This document shows positions 52,748 to 62,700 of a stretch of 64,000 bases of DNA, piece after piece. The notes beneath the pieces were generated by a model. It did no database searches. It saw only the letters and a list, made by a program, of their open reading frames with translations, and was not told the origin of the DNA. Source of the DNA: Nodosilinea sp. PGN35 (lineage in GTDB: Bacteria; Cyanobacteriota; Cyanobacteriia; Phormidesmidales; Phormidesmidaceae); assembly GCF_029109325.1 (NCBI RefSeq), contig NZ_JAQKQJ010000010.1, positions 434,001 to 498,000 on the forward strand, written 5' to 3'. The position numbers and the translations under genes are program-made. Position 1 is the first letter of the stretch, and each line of letters opens with the position of its first letter.

Positions 52748-53713
52748 CTACTCAATGTTTTGGAAGCGACGAATGATCACCTCAGCCAGGATATTGACTA
52801 CCAGGGCCAAAATCATCAGCACCAGACCGGCGTACATCAGCGCCGCCACCTGGATGCGCCCCGCTTCGCCAAACTGGGAGGCGATTAAACCCGTAATGGT
52901 AGAGCCGGGCTGTAGCCAGGAGATATCAATGCGGTTGGCATTGCCCACCAGCATGGCCGCCACCATAGTCTCGCCCAGGGCGCGACCCATGGCCAGCATG
53001 ACCGAGCTGATAATGCCCGACAGCCCTGCCGGAATCAGCACCCGCAAAATGGTTTCCCAGCGGGTCGCCCCCAGGGCCAGCGAGCCGTTGCGCAGCTCTC
53101 GGGGTAGCACCTCAAAGGTGCCCCGGGTAATGGAGATGATGATGGGCACAATCATAATCGACAGCACCAGACCCACCAGCAGGAGACTGTTGCCGCGGGG
53201 GGTGCCGCCACCAAAAATTGGAATCCAGCCTAGATAGCTGTTGAGAAAGATGAAAAAGGGGCGAATAAACGGAATCAGCACGAAAATACCCCAAATTCCC
53301 AGCACCACGCTGGGAATGGCCACGATCAGCTCAATGGCAAAGGCAATGGGCGTGGTGACCCAGGTGGGGGCAAAGCCCTCGGTGAGAAAAATAGCTACCC
53401 CAATGCCCAGGGGTACAGCAATCAGCAGGGCAATAAATGAGGTCACCAGGGTGCCGTAGATCATCGGCAGCACCCCATAGACGTTGGTGACGGGGTTCCA
53501 GGTGGTGCCCACCACAAAGCCCAGCCCAAACTGACGAATGGCGGGCCAGGCCGACGCCGCCGTCTGTAGAATAATCCACAGTAAGACCGCCCCGGCACCG
53601 ATGGCCAGCAGCAGGGTAAACCCCCAAAAACCGATATCTAAAACCCGAGCGGTACTGGTACGCTTTTCCAGACTGCGTCTGGTAAACCCCTTCGACTGAT
53701 CGGCCAGCGCCAT
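52748..53713 (-). CDS. pstC: phosphate ABC transporter permease PstC
   Basis: The 321-residue permease forms the membrane channel with PstA. The EAA-like loop reads LPRELRNGSLALGATRWETI and GALGET appears as MAMGRALGETMVAAMLVGNA. A Trp-rich periplasmic-side region FGLGFVVGTTWNPVTNVYGV matches family members. The start is at 53711-53713. The leader between pstS and pstC contains two hairpins and a 14-bp tandem repeat. Confidence 0.95.
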   Translation of the reverse strand: MALADQSKGFTRRSLEKRTSTARVLDIGFWGFTLLLAIGAGAVLLWIILQTAASAWPAIRQFGLGFVVGTTWNPVTNVYGVLPMIYGTLVTSFIALLIAVPLGIGVAIFLTEGFAPTWVTTPIAFAIELIVAIPSVVLGIWGIFVLIPFIRPFFIFLNSYLGWIPIFGGGTPRGNSLLLVGLVLSIMIVPIIISITRGTFEVLPRELRNGSLALGATRWETILRVLIPAGLSGIISSVMLAMGRALGETMVAAMLVGNANRIDISWLQPGSTITGLIASQFGEAGRIQVAALMYAGLVLMILALVVNILAEVIIRRFQNIE

Positions 53714-53732
53714 GACAATTCCTTAACTCCAA

Positions 53733-53848
53733 TGAGTTTCTGCAAGTGAGTTTCTGCAAGATCTAGCTCACTGAGGGCTAGATCTATCGGCCCAGGGGCC
53801 AGGGTCTAGCCACGTGGTGGGGTGCTTTAACCCGGGCTAAAGCACCCC
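53733..53848 (-). promoter_or_regulatory. pstS-pstC intergenic hairpins
   Basis: From pstS to pstC on the coding strand: an 11-bp stem GGGGTGCTTTA (53819-53829 with 53838-53848) 18 bases after the pstS stop; a 9-bp stem AGATCTAGC (53759-53767 with 53777-53785); then TGAGTTTCTGCAAG in tandem (53733-53746 and 53747-53760). Such hairpins after pstS commonly set a higher level of the binding protein than of the permease by mRNA attenuation or stabilisation. Confidence 0.65.
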
Positions 53849-53866
53849 CGCATCGGTCTGGCCCAG

Positions 53867-54976
53867 TTAGCCAGCGTTGACGGTGTCAAACACCTCTCGG
53901 ATGCGCTCTACCAGAGGATCGGGCAGCGGTACGTACAGCAGCTCCTCGGTCAGCGCTTGACCGTCGGGGCCGAGAGACCACTCAAATACTTCGCGCAGGG
54001 CCTGCCACTTAGCGTCGTCTTCGTACTCCTGGTAGATCATGACCCATACCAGGCCGACGATGGGGTAGGCGTCTTCGCCAGCCGGGTCAGGGACTAGCAG
54101 GGCGAAGTCTTCGGGCACCTCGGCGTCGAGCAGGGCATTGGCCGCATTCTCCGGGGTCGGCTCCATAAAGTTGCCGGCCTGGTTTTCGACCAGAGCCGAG
54201 GAAATGTCGTTGAGGGCGGCGTAGGAGTAGGACAGGTAGCCAATGGCTCCTTCGTTTTGCTGAATAGCTGCGGCTACCCCTTCGTTGCCCTGACCACCGA
54301 TGCCCACGGGCCAGTCTACCGAGGTGCCGACCCCGGCTTCCCAGTTGTCGCAGACGGTGTCGAGGTGGTTGACAAACACAAAGGTGGTGCCCGAACCGTC
54401 GGAGCGGTGGGCAAAGGTGATGGGCAGGTCGGGGATGTCGAGGTCGGGGTTGATCTCGGCGATCGCAGGGTCGCTCCACTGGGTAATTTCGCCGGTTACA
54501 ATGCCGCAGTAGACTTCGCGGCTGAGGCGCAGCTCTTGGTCTTCAATTCCCGGCAGGTTGTAGGACCAGGAGACGTGGCCGCCGACAATGGGCAGCTGGA
54601 TCGGTGCGAAGGGATAGGCGTCGGCGAAGGACTGCATCCGATCTTCGGAGTCGGTGATGGGGGCCTCAGAGGCACCAAAGTCTACGGTGCCAGCGATGTA
54701 CTGCTCTAGGCCCGCGCCGCTACCGACCGACTGATAGCTGACCTGCACATCGGAGTTGACTTCGCGGTTGTAGGCGTCGAACCAGCGCTGGAACAGCGGT
54801 GCGGGAAAGGTCGCGCCCGCGCCGCTGATGGCAATGGTGGTACCGCTGCCACCGCCCGCCGCGACCGGGGGGGCATCGGGGTCGGTATCGGCAGTGGGAG
54901 CGCCGCCATCGCAGGCCGCTACTGCCAAGATCACGGGCAAAGACGCCGCTAGCAATACTTTGCGATTGAAAATCAT
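53867..54976 (-). CDS. pstS: phosphate-binding lipoprotein PstS
   Basis: The likely start is ATG 54974-54976, giving 369 residues with a lipoprotein signal: MIFNRKVLLAASLPVILAVA, then ACDGG, lipobox AVAAC. A start five codons upstream is also possible. Motifs for phosphate binding: ISGAGATFPAPLFQRWFDAY, VDFGASEAPI, and HRSDGSGTTFVFVNHL (the Arg-Ser-Asp and SGTT loops that hold phosphate). It is the periplasmic receptor of the PstSCAB transporter and the first gene of the operon. Confidence 0.95.
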   Translation of the reverse strand: MIFNRKVLLAASLPVILAVAACDGGAPTADTDPDAPPVAAGGGSGTTIAISGAGATFPAPLFQRWFDAYNREVNSDVQVSYQSVGSGAGLEQYIAGTVDFGASEAPITDSEDRMQSFADAYPFAPIQLPIVGGHVSWSYNLPGIEDQELRLSREVYCGIVTGEITQWSDPAIAEINPDLDIPDLPITFAHRSDGSGTTFVFVNHLDTVCDNWEAGVGTSVDWPVGIGGQGNEGVAAAIQQNEGAIGYLSYSYAALNDISSALVENQAGNFMEPTPENAANALLDAEVPEDFALLVPDPAGEDAYPIVGLVWVMIYQEYEDDAKWQALREVFEWSLGPDGQALTEELLYVPLPDPLVERIREVFDTVNAG

Positions 54977-55581
54977 AGGAAGCAAGTCCATCTTTCTTTT
55001 AGAACGACTGGAGAATCAGGTGAGACAAGCTTTTTACTAGGCTGCAAATGTCACCTGAGACTGATCTGAAACATCACGTTTGAAGGAGCGCCCAAACAAG
55101 AAACTATCACACTATTTGGCGGAAAAGATTACTGATTTGCGGGCAAATTGCTCACTTCACTCCACGCCTATAACCAAATCAAAAAGGACACAAAAAGGAC
55201 AAGATTTGGGCCTGCCACGGACAGCCTTCTAGCAGTCGAGCTGTTAACCCATTCTTAAGGAGATTTTAATTAGAGCTTGATGCGTCCTTTGCGATCTAGG
55301 AGTTTTGCCGTAGTGGCGCTGGCCATGACATGCAAAAACCTCTAAAACATTTAACGGTTTAAACGTTTCTTTGGAGATGTCTCAGCCAGGCTGGCTAACC
55401 CTATAGCTGGGTTTACCCTGCCGTTGGCCCAGCTCAGCGCCAAGGCCGCCCTAGAAAAAAGTCCGGCTTTTTAGCCGTAGCTTTTCCTGTGCAAAAGTAC
55501 TTTAAAGGGCTTAGGTTAAATAGTCGTTAATGCTTTTTCTGCACAGCGGTCGAACCTTAAAAAGGCTGGCAACCTTGAGGC
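54977..55581 (-). promoter_or_regulatory. 605-base pst promoter region
   Basis: No gene is seen. The Pho box at 55243-55272 is the clearest element. AACGGTTTAAACGTTT (55351-55366) is an AT-rich palindrome, and AAAAAGGACACAAAAAGGAC (55182-55201) is a short tandem repeat. The 3' part near pstS, with ATAACC and AATCAAA stretches, is AT-rich and likely holds the core promoter. Confidence 0.45.
55243..55272 (-). promoter_or_regulatory. candidate Pho box
   Basis: Three TTAA cores at 55244, 55255 and 55266 are spaced exactly 11 bases apart: GTTAACCC, CTTAAGGA and TTTAATTA. Cyanobacterial Pho boxes are 8-bp direct repeats PyTTAAPyPy(T/A) separated by 3 bp, the same 11-base period. The third copy fits fully, the first two partly. 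It lies about 270 bases before pstS. Confidence 0.55.
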
Positions 55582-56892
55582 CTAACTACTGGTCTTGTAG
55601 GCTGAGGTCTGCGGGGATGCGGGCTGCGGCTGGGCCAGGGCGGGGGGGAGCAGCGGCAGGCTGATGGTGAAGGTTGATCCCTGGTTTTCGGTGCTGACCA
55701 CCTGCAGCGTGCCGTGGTGCGCCTGGACGATTTGCTGGGCGATCGCCAGCCCCAGCCCAAAGCCTCCGGTGTGGCGCGATCGCGCCTTATCGACCCGGTA
55801 AAAGCGGTCAAATACGTGGGGCAGATCGGCTGCCGGAATGCCGATACCGCTGTCGTGTACGGTCACAATCACCTGGCCCAGACGGTGGCTGAGGGAGAGC
55901 GCCACCTCTCCGGTGGTGGTGTAGCGGCAGGCGTTGCTGAGCAGATTGGTGATGGCCTGGCGCAGCAGTTCGGTTTCACCATTTACCCAGAGGGCCGCCT
56001 GGGGCAGCTCTAGCCGCCACCACAGCCCCTTGGCTGCCGCCTGGGGTTGAAACTCACGGGAGAGATCCTTGATTAGGGCGGTGAGGTTGCAGCGCTGGTT
56101 GCCCGACCAGCGATCGCTCGACACCAGCAAAAGCAGGCTGTTGATCAGCCGCCCCATCGACTGGGCCAGCTCGGCAATGCGCTGGAGCCGGGCCACCTGC
56201 TCCTGGGGGGAGGCCGTCATCAGCCCCAGCTCTGCCTGGCTGAGGATGGAGGCAACCGGCGATCGGAGTTCGTGGCTGGCATCGGCGCTAAACTGCTCCA
56301 GGCGCTGGTAGGACAGCTGAATGGGCCGCATCACCTGACCCGCAAACCACCAGCTCAACAGCCCAATCAGGCCCACCCCCACCGGCAGCCCTACGCTCAG
56401 AACCAGCCGAATTTGGTTGAGGGCAGTCTCTACTGGCACCAGGGCAGTGGCCAGCTCCAGATGGCCCAGGGTTTGCCCCTCTGACTCGATGGGCACCGTC
56501 ATCTGCCGCAGGCGCTGGCCCTCGTGCACCAGGGTTGTGTAGCCGGGCTGAATGTCGCGGCGATCGCCCGACAGCGGCCCAAAAAACATCAGCAGATGGT
56601 TGTTGGTGTCATACCAGCGGGCATAGACCAGATCGGAGGTAATGCTGAGGGTTTTGCCCCCCAACAGCGGCAGCGTCTTGACCTCAAACTGCACCGGGTA
56701 GGTGGGGTTGGGCGAGGAGTCAGCGCCGCTGCTGCTAATCATCAGCTCGGCTTCGCGGTAGAGCTGCTGGTCGAGCTTGTGGAGCTCCCGATCTACCTCA
56801 ACAACGTAGAGCAGCCCGCCAAAGACCACAAAAACGCTGCCCATGGTGAGCATGAGCCACTGGGTGAGATGTTTGCGGCTGCGGGTGAACAT
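55582..56892 (-). CDS. sensor histidine kinase
   Basis: A 436-residue membrane kinase. Membrane helices at 11-32 and about 161-185 enclose a periplasmic sensor of about 125 residues. The H-box is FSADASHELRSPVASILSQA with H207; then N-box NLLSNACRYTTTGE, G1 VHDSGIGIP and G2 GGFGLGLAIAQQIVQAHHGT. It phosphorylates the response regulator encoded just upstream on the same strand (gap 101 bases). The domain layout (short HAMP-like linker, no PAS) resembles RppB-type kinases and not SphS, so it need not control the neighbouring pst genes. Confidence 0.9.
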   Translation of the reverse strand: MFTRSRKHLTQWLMLTMGSVFVVFGGLLYVVEVDRELHKLDQQLYREAELMISSSGADSSPNPTYPVQFEVKTLPLLGGKTLSITSDLVYARWYDTNNHLLMFFGPLSGDRRDIQPGYTTLVHEGQRLRQMTVPIESEGQTLGHLELATALVPVETALNQIRLVLSVGLPVGVGLIGLLSWWFAGQVMRPIQLSYQRLEQFSADASHELRSPVASILSQAELGLMTASPQEQVARLQRIAELAQSMGRLINSLLLLVSSDRWSGNQRCNLTALIKDLSREFQPQAAAKGLWWRLELPQAALWVNGETELLRQAITNLLSNACRYTTTGEVALSLSHRLGQVIVTVHDSGIGIPAADLPHVFDRFYRVDKARSRHTGGFGLGLAIAQQIVQAHHGTLQVVSTENQGSTFTISLPLLPPALAQPQPASPQTSAYKTSS

Positions 56893-56993
56893 GGGGAGTG
56901 GGAAGTGGGGAGTGGGTTGGGTAGAAGACCTTAAATCCTTTTGGCCAGACTGCGTTTGGCGTGGAGGCCGGGGAGAGCCCTGCCGCGATCGTC

Positions 56994-57686
56994 TCAGCCT
57001 GGGGACGAGGAAAGCTCTGGCAGGCTGAGCCGGTAGCCCATGCCGTAGATGGTTTCGAGCCAGGGGTCAGCCTCCAGCTGCTCTAGCCGCCGCCGCAGGC
57101 GACGCACAAGTTTGGAGAGGGCATTGCTTTCAGGTTCGGTACCTGTGGCCCAGAGGGCTTGTTCTAGCTGGGTGTGGCTCAACACCTGGTGGGGATGGCG
57201 CAGCAGGTATGCCAGGAGCTGAAACTCTCGCTTTGATAGCTTAACCCACCGATCGCCCCGCTCTAGGATCAAGCTGCCGAGGTGAAGCGTGAGATCGCCT
57301 AGGGTCAAGACTTCGTCTTGCCACTGGGGTAAGCGGCGGCCCAGGGCCCTGACTCGGGCCAGCAGCTCCAGCAGACTCACGGGCTTGACCAGGTAGTCGT
57401 CGGCCCCTGTGTCTAGACCGGTGATGCGATCACTGAGGCTGCCCCGAGCAGTCAGCATCAGCACGGGAGCCGCTCCTCCCGCCTGGCGATAGCGCTGGCA
57501 CAGCTCTAAACCGCTCAGCCCCGGCAGCATCCAGTCTAGAATGAGCAGGTCGTAGGCACAGGTTGACAGCAGTTCGCCCGCAAGGGTGCCGTCAGGGGTG
57601 GCATCGACAATGTGGTGCTCCCGCTGGAGCGCCGTCTGCATGGGCTCAAGCTGGTCGGGGTCATCTTCGGCCAGTAAAATTCTCAT
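56994..57686 (-). CDS. OmpR/PhoB-family response regulator
   Basis: I choose the ATG at 57684-57686 (MRILLAEDDPDQLEPMQTAL), 230 residues; a start nine codons upstream at 57713 is also possible. The receiver has the acidic EDD at 7-9, the phosphoacceptor D51 in LILDWMLPG and the conserved Lys in LVKPVSLLELL. The C-terminal winged helix (KLSKREFQLLAYLLRHPHQV, ALSKLVRRLRRRLE, YGMGYRL) binds DNA. It is paired with the histidine kinase downstream. It resembles RppA-type regulators. Confidence 0.92.
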   Translation of the reverse strand: MRILLAEDDPDQLEPMQTALQREHHIVDATPDGTLAGELLSTCAYDLLILDWMLPGLSGLELCQRYRQAGGAAPVLMLTARGSLSDRITGLDTGADDYLVKPVSLLELLARVRALGRRLPQWQDEVLTLGDLTLHLGSLILERGDRWVKLSKREFQLLAYLLRHPHQVLSHTQLEQALWATGTEPESNALSKLVRRLRRRLEQLEADPWLETIYGMGYRLSLPELSSSPG

Positions 57687-57810
57687 GGCCCGCAGTGCCT
57701 CCAGGGTAGTCATTAGCTAGTTTACTAAAGGGATGTACAGACCAGAGCAGAGCCTATGCCGGTGAAGAAAGAGAATACCTCTGGCCCCAGACCCAAGCCT
57801 CCCCGCCTCC

Positions 57811-57850
57811 CCTACACTACCCAAACTCCCCCTACACTACCCAAACTCCC
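57811..57850. repeat. 20-bp perfect tandem repeat
   Basis: CCTACACTACCCAAACTCCC occurs twice in direct succession (57811-57830 and 57831-57850), followed by a pyrimidine-rich stretch up to the ATG at 57875. It occupies the leader of the small membrane-protein gene. Confidence 0.8.
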
Positions 57851-57874
57851 CACCCCCCACTCCCACTCCCCTCC

Positions 57875-58285
57875 ATGCCCTCCCTCAAACACCTCCTCAC
57901 CCGCTCCGGTCTAGAACTCTGGCTCCCCCTGGGGCTGCTGGGGATCGCGTTTTGGCTGGCGGGCTACGGCTGGACTCACCACTACCTGGGGGTGGCGGGT
58001 CGGGCGATCGCCCCGCTGGTCTTAGCACCCAACGCGGCGGTTCAGGACGAGGGCATTCTCAGCATTAGCGCGGTCATCAACGGCGATCGCGCTCGCTCGG
58101 TCTCTGGGGGCGATCGTCGGATAACTCGGGTGGAGGTGATTGTGGTGAAGCCGGTGCCTCGCACCCTCGACTTTTATCTGCCGCTGCAATCGCCGTCGGC
58201 CATCGAGGCAGAGATGGCGCGGCGGCTCAAGGTTTCTAAAGACACTATTCGCCGCCTGATTCGCTACGAAAATGTGCAGCCCTAG
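57875..58285 (+). CDS. hypothetical membrane-anchored protein
   Basis: A 136-residue protein. One or two hydrophobic segments near residues 13-33 (LELWLPLGLLGIAFWLAGYG) and around 40-50 precede a soluble part with beta-strand character (ISAVINGDRARSV, RITRVEVIVVKPVPRTLDFY). The C-terminal end (MARRLKVSKDTIRRLIRYEN) looks like a small helix-turn-helix, which is odd for a membrane protein. I do not recognise the family. The upstream gap holds tandem repeats; it is convergent with the MATE gene. Confidence 0.55.
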   Translation: MPSLKHLLTRSGLELWLPLGLLGIAFWLAGYGWTHHYLGVAGRAIAPLVLAPNAAVQDEGILSISAVINGDRARSVSGGDRRITRVEVIVVKPVPRTLDFYLPLQSPSAIEAEMARRLKVSKDTIRRLIRYENVQP

Positions 58286-58325
58286 ACGACCCTGGGCTGG
58301 TCTGCCCTGGGCCTGGCCCCAGCCC

Positions 58326-59705
58326 TCAGGCCCCCGGTGCGGGGCGGGTCAGACGGTGAAACCGAGCCACAAAAATCAGGCCAGCGGTGGCGACTCCAAT
58401 TGACTGACCAATCCACAGGCCGACGCCGCCGAGGCCAGCCCAAAAGCCCAGCAGGTAGCCGATGGTGAGCCCCACGCCCCAGAAGGCCAGTCCGCTCAGC
58501 ACCATGGGCATGCGGGTATCTTGCAGGCCGTAGAGCGCTCCAGAGGCAACCCGCTGCACGCCATCGGTCAGCTGGGCCAGGGCTGCCACCAGCAGCATGG
58601 GCAGCGCCAGGGCTACCACCGGGGCGTTGGCGCTGTCATTGAGGTCTAGGTAAAGGCCAACAATGGCCTGGCGAAACAGCAGCAGCCCCAGGGTGGCCAG
58701 CAGCATGAAGGCGGCGGCGATCGCCATCGCCACATACCCCGCCCGCCGCACCGCTCCCATATCCTGCTGGCCCAGGGCCTGGCCCACCCGCGCCGTCGCC
58801 GCGTAGGACATGCCCAGGGGCACCATAAAAATCAGATAAATGGTCTGGTATACGGTCTGGTGGGCCGCCAGCACCTCAGGGCCAAGGATGCCCATCAAAA
58901 ACGTGACTACGGCAAACAGGCTGAACTCCAGGGCAATGGTGACGGCAATCTCGCCGCCCATGCCCATCAGGCGACCGATTAGTCGGGGCTGTACTCGGTG
59001 CCACCCCCGCCAAAAGCGGTAGCCCCTCAGCTGGGGGTGCTTGAGGGTGTAGATCAAAAACAGGCCAAACATCAGCCAGTAGCTCAGGCCGCTGGCCAGG
59101 CCCAGCCCCCCCAGGCCCAGGGCCGGAAAACCCCAGCGGCCAAACCCCAGGGCGTAGTTGCCCGCAATGTTGAAGACTGTGCCCACCAGGACAATTACAA
59201 TCACCACCTGGGCCTGAGCCAAAGCCGAGGCGTAGCCCCGCAGCATGGCAAAGCCCAGAGCCGGAAACGCGCCCCACAGAATCCACTGAAAGTAGGGCCC
59301 GGTGAGGGTGGCGATCGCCTCGGGCTGCCCCAGCCCCAGCAGCACCCGATCGAGCTGGCTCAGCACCGCCATCATCGGCAGACTCAGCCCCAGGGAGAGC
59401 CAAAACCCCTGCCGGGCGATCGCCTCAACCTGGTCTTTTTGCCCGGCCCCAAAGGCCTGGGCCACCAGCGGCCCCACGGTCATCACAAACCCGCCCACCA
59501 CCGCCAGCAGCAGCTGAAAGCTAATCGCCGCCAGACCTCCCGCCGCCAGCACCTCAGCTCCCAGCCGCCCCATCATCAGCGTATCGATGAAGCCTACGGC
59601 GGCCTGGGCCACCTGAGCCCCGGCCAGGGGCACCGCCAGCCTGCGAAAGGCCCGCACCTCTAAACCAGTCTTGGCCTGGGCGATAGATCTGTCCTGTGTG
59701 CGCAT
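58326..59705 (-). CDS. MATE family efflux transporter
   Basis: The 459-residue protein has about 12 membrane helices and belongs to the MATE exporters, which expel drugs or metabolites with Na+ or H+. Signatures: RLAVPLAGAQVAQAAVGFID and DTLMMGRLGAEVLAAGGLA near the N-terminus, VGPLVAQAFGAGQ, and the second half starting MGGEIAVTIALEFSLFAVVT. Member of the NorM-like group by look; substrate unknown. The valS gene is directly upstream on the same strand, with only 39 bases between, so read-through from valS is possible. Confidence 0.9.
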   Translation of the reverse strand: MRTQDRSIAQAKTGLEVRAFRRLAVPLAGAQVAQAAVGFIDTLMMGRLGAEVLAAGGLAAISFQLLLAVVGGFVMTVGPLVAQAFGAGQKDQVEAIARQGFWLSLGLSLPMMAVLSQLDRVLLGLGQPEAIATLTGPYFQWILWGAFPALGFAMLRGYASALAQAQVVIVIVLVGTVFNIAGNYALGFGRWGFPALGLGGLGLASGLSYWLMFGLFLIYTLKHPQLRGYRFWRGWHRVQPRLIGRLMGMGGEIAVTIALEFSLFAVVTFLMGILGPEVLAAHQTVYQTIYLIFMVPLGMSYAATARVGQALGQQDMGAVRRAGYVAMAIAAAFMLLATLGLLLFRQAIVGLYLDLNDSANAPVVALALPMLLVAALAQLTDGVQRVASGALYGLQDTRMPMVLSGLAFWGVGLTIGYLLGFWAGLGGVGLWIGQSIGVATAGLIFVARFHRLTRPAPGA

Positions 59706-59744
59706 CGAAAGACCGAGCCCAGTTGAGTTAAATGTCCTGCGCCC

Positions 59745-62700
59745 CTACAGCATCGCCAGGCGCGCCTTGAGAATTGCCGCCTGGGCCTCGGCCTCAGCCA
59801 GGGCATCGCGGGCACCCTGCACCACATCGGCGGGGGCCTTATCCACAAAGCCGGAATTGCTCAGCCGTCCCGACAGCGATTTGATCTCTGCCTCCACCTT
59901 GGCCAGGTCTTTCTCTACCTTGGCTCTGAGGGCTTCGATATCGACCACGCCGGTCAGGGGAATCAGCACCTGCACGGTGCCGGTGACCCCAGCGAACAGC
60001 TTTTGCGGCGGTTCGGTCGACTCTTCAGCTGACCCTTTGGTAGACCCCTCCAGGGCGCTGCCAGGGCCGGGCTGAGCGGCGGGGGAGGGCATCGGACGCG
60101 GTGGGGCCACCGCTCGGGGCTGAGCGCCGACGGGGCCAAAGATGCTGCGCCGCCAGGCCTGGTAGCGCTGGGTGAGGCGATCGCGATCGGCCCCCGTCAG
60201 CAAATTCTGCCGCACAAAGTTAAAGACAACCAGCAGGCCCACCAGCTCCATCAGGGTGCCAAAGAGGGGGGTGCTATCCACTGCGGCCACCAGGGCCCCG
60301 CCAAACTTGAGCAACACCACCCCAGCAAAAATCCACAGCAGGGTAAAAGCCGGGCGACGAATGTCGGCAAAGAACGCGCCCGCGTAGTGCAGGGGTTCTT
60401 CAAACAGAGGCAGCATGGTGTGCCAGAAGTCCTGCACTTCGGCCACCACCGGATTGTCGCTGAGCTGCGCCAGGGGGCGGGGGGCCGAGCCCGGTTCGAT
60501 GGCGTGGGCGGTGGAAACCGGCTGCTTGCCGCCCAAAATCACCAGGGTGTCGATCTTGCCCAGGTCTTTGATGTAGTCGGCAGTGGCGTGCAGAATGTGG
60601 CGCTCGCTGGCGCTGTCGCTCTCCAGAATGGTTTCGATCCGCAGGCTGGGTTTGATGCCCGCCTCGGCCCGCAGGTTGCGCACGGTGCGCACGGTGTTAA
60701 ACACCAGGGCAAACTGCTGCTCCAGGTCATCGTCCACCAGGCCCTCAAAGGCGGTGGGGTAGGGCTGCACGGCGAGAAACTGGTCGTCGCCCACCTGGTT
60801 GAGGGTGTGCCACAGCTCCTCGGTGATGTGGGGCATAAACGGGTGCAGCAGTTTGAGAATGCCGTCCAGCACAAAGGCCAGGGTCTGCTGGGCCGCCGTG
60901 AACTTGGCCGACCCCTCGCCCTGGAGGCGCGGCTTGACCAGCTCGATGTACCAGTCGCAGAAGTCGCCCCAGACAAACTCGTAAAGCTCCTTGGCAGCTT
61001 CGCCCATGCCGTAGGCGTCGAGGTTGGCCCGCACACTGGCCACCACCCGGTTGAAGCGGGACAAAATCCAGCGATCGGCCAGCTCCAGACTGGCCAGGTC
61101 GGGCACGCCCAGGCTGAGCGGCGACTGCCCGCCCAGGTTCATCATCACAAACCGGGAGGCGTTCCACAGCTTGTTGGTGAAGTTGCGGCTGGCCTCCACC
61201 GAGGCCGACTCGTCGGTGGCGCGATCGTACTCCAGGCGAATGTCCTGGCCCGCCCCGGTGACCTCGCGAATCAGGGTGTAGCGGAGGGCATCGGTGCCGT
61301 ATTTGTTGATCAGCACCAGCGGGTCAATGCCGTTGTTGGCCGACTTCGACATTTTTTTGTTGTTCTCGTCCCGCACCAGGCCGTGGATGTAGACGGTCTC
61401 GAAGGGCATGGTGTCGGTGAAGTGCCCCGCCATCATGGTCATGCGGGCCACCCAGAAAAAGATGATGTCGAAGCCCGTGACCAGGGTGGTGGTGGGGTAG
61501 TAGGTCTGAAAATCCTGGGCTGATTCATCGGGCCAGCCCATGGTGGAGAAGGGCCACAGGCCGGAGGAAAACCAGGTGTCGAGCACGTCGGGGTCGCGGG
61601 TCAGGGTCACCCATTCGCCAAACCGCTCGGTGGCCTTGGCTTTGGCTTCCTCTTCTGTCGCGGCCACCACAAAGGGCGTGTCGTCGGTGATTTCGCCGCC
61701 GGTCTCGCTCACAGCGTACCAGGCCGGGATCTGGTGGCCCCACCACAGCTGGCGCGAGATACACCAGTCTTTAAGATTGACCAGCCAGTCGCGGTACACC
61801 TTGGTCCAGCGCTCGGGCACGAACCTGGGCGACCGGCGGTTGTCCAGGTAGTCCAGGGCGTTGTCGGCCAACGGCCGAATTTTCACAAACCACTGGGTGG
61901 AGAGCAGCGGCTCGACCGGCACCTTGCCGCGATCGCTGTAGGGTACCGTGTGCCGGTAGTCCTCAATCCGCACCAAAAACCCTTCCTCATCGAGCTGACG
62001 CACCACCGCGCTGCGGGCCTCGAAGCGATCCAGCCCCTGAAAGTGGGCGGTGTTTTCGTTCATGGTGCCGTCTTTGTTCATGACGGTGATCATGGGCAGG
62101 TTGTGGCGCTGGCCCATGGCAAAGTCGTTGGGGTCGTGGGCGGGGGTGACCTTGACGCAGCCGGTGCCAAACGCCGCGTCCACGTAGTCGTCGGCAATCA
62201 CGGGAATCTCGCGGTTGACCAGGGGCAGGGTCAGGGTTTTGCCCACCAGATGCCGGTAGCGATCGTCGTTGGGGTTCACCGCTACGGCGGTGTCGCCCAG
62301 CATGGTCTCGGGCCGGGTGGTGGCCACCTCCACGTAGCCCGAGCCGTCGGTGAAGGGGTAGCGGAAGTGCCACAGGTGCCCGTCTACCTCGCGCTGCTCC
62401 ACCTCCAGGTCAGACACCGCCGACTGGCTGGCGGGGCACCAGTTGACCATGTAGTTGCCCCGGTAGATCAGCCCCTCGTCGTAGAGCTGGGTAAAGGCGG
62501 TCAGCACCGCGTGGGACAGCCCCTCATCCATGGTGAAGCGCTCGCGGCTCCAGTCCACCGAGACGCCCAGCTTGCGCAGCTGGTTGACGATGGTGCCGCC
62601 GGATTCGGCCTTCCATTCCCAGGCGCGCTCCAGGTAGCGATCGCGCCCCAAATCCTCTTTGCTGGTGCCCTCGGCCTGCATCTGGCGATCGAGAATGGTG

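Noticed and set aside
55582..57686. SphS-SphR phosphate sensor pair
   Set aside because: The kinase lacks the PAS region and N-terminal layout of SphS; the link to pst rests on position only.
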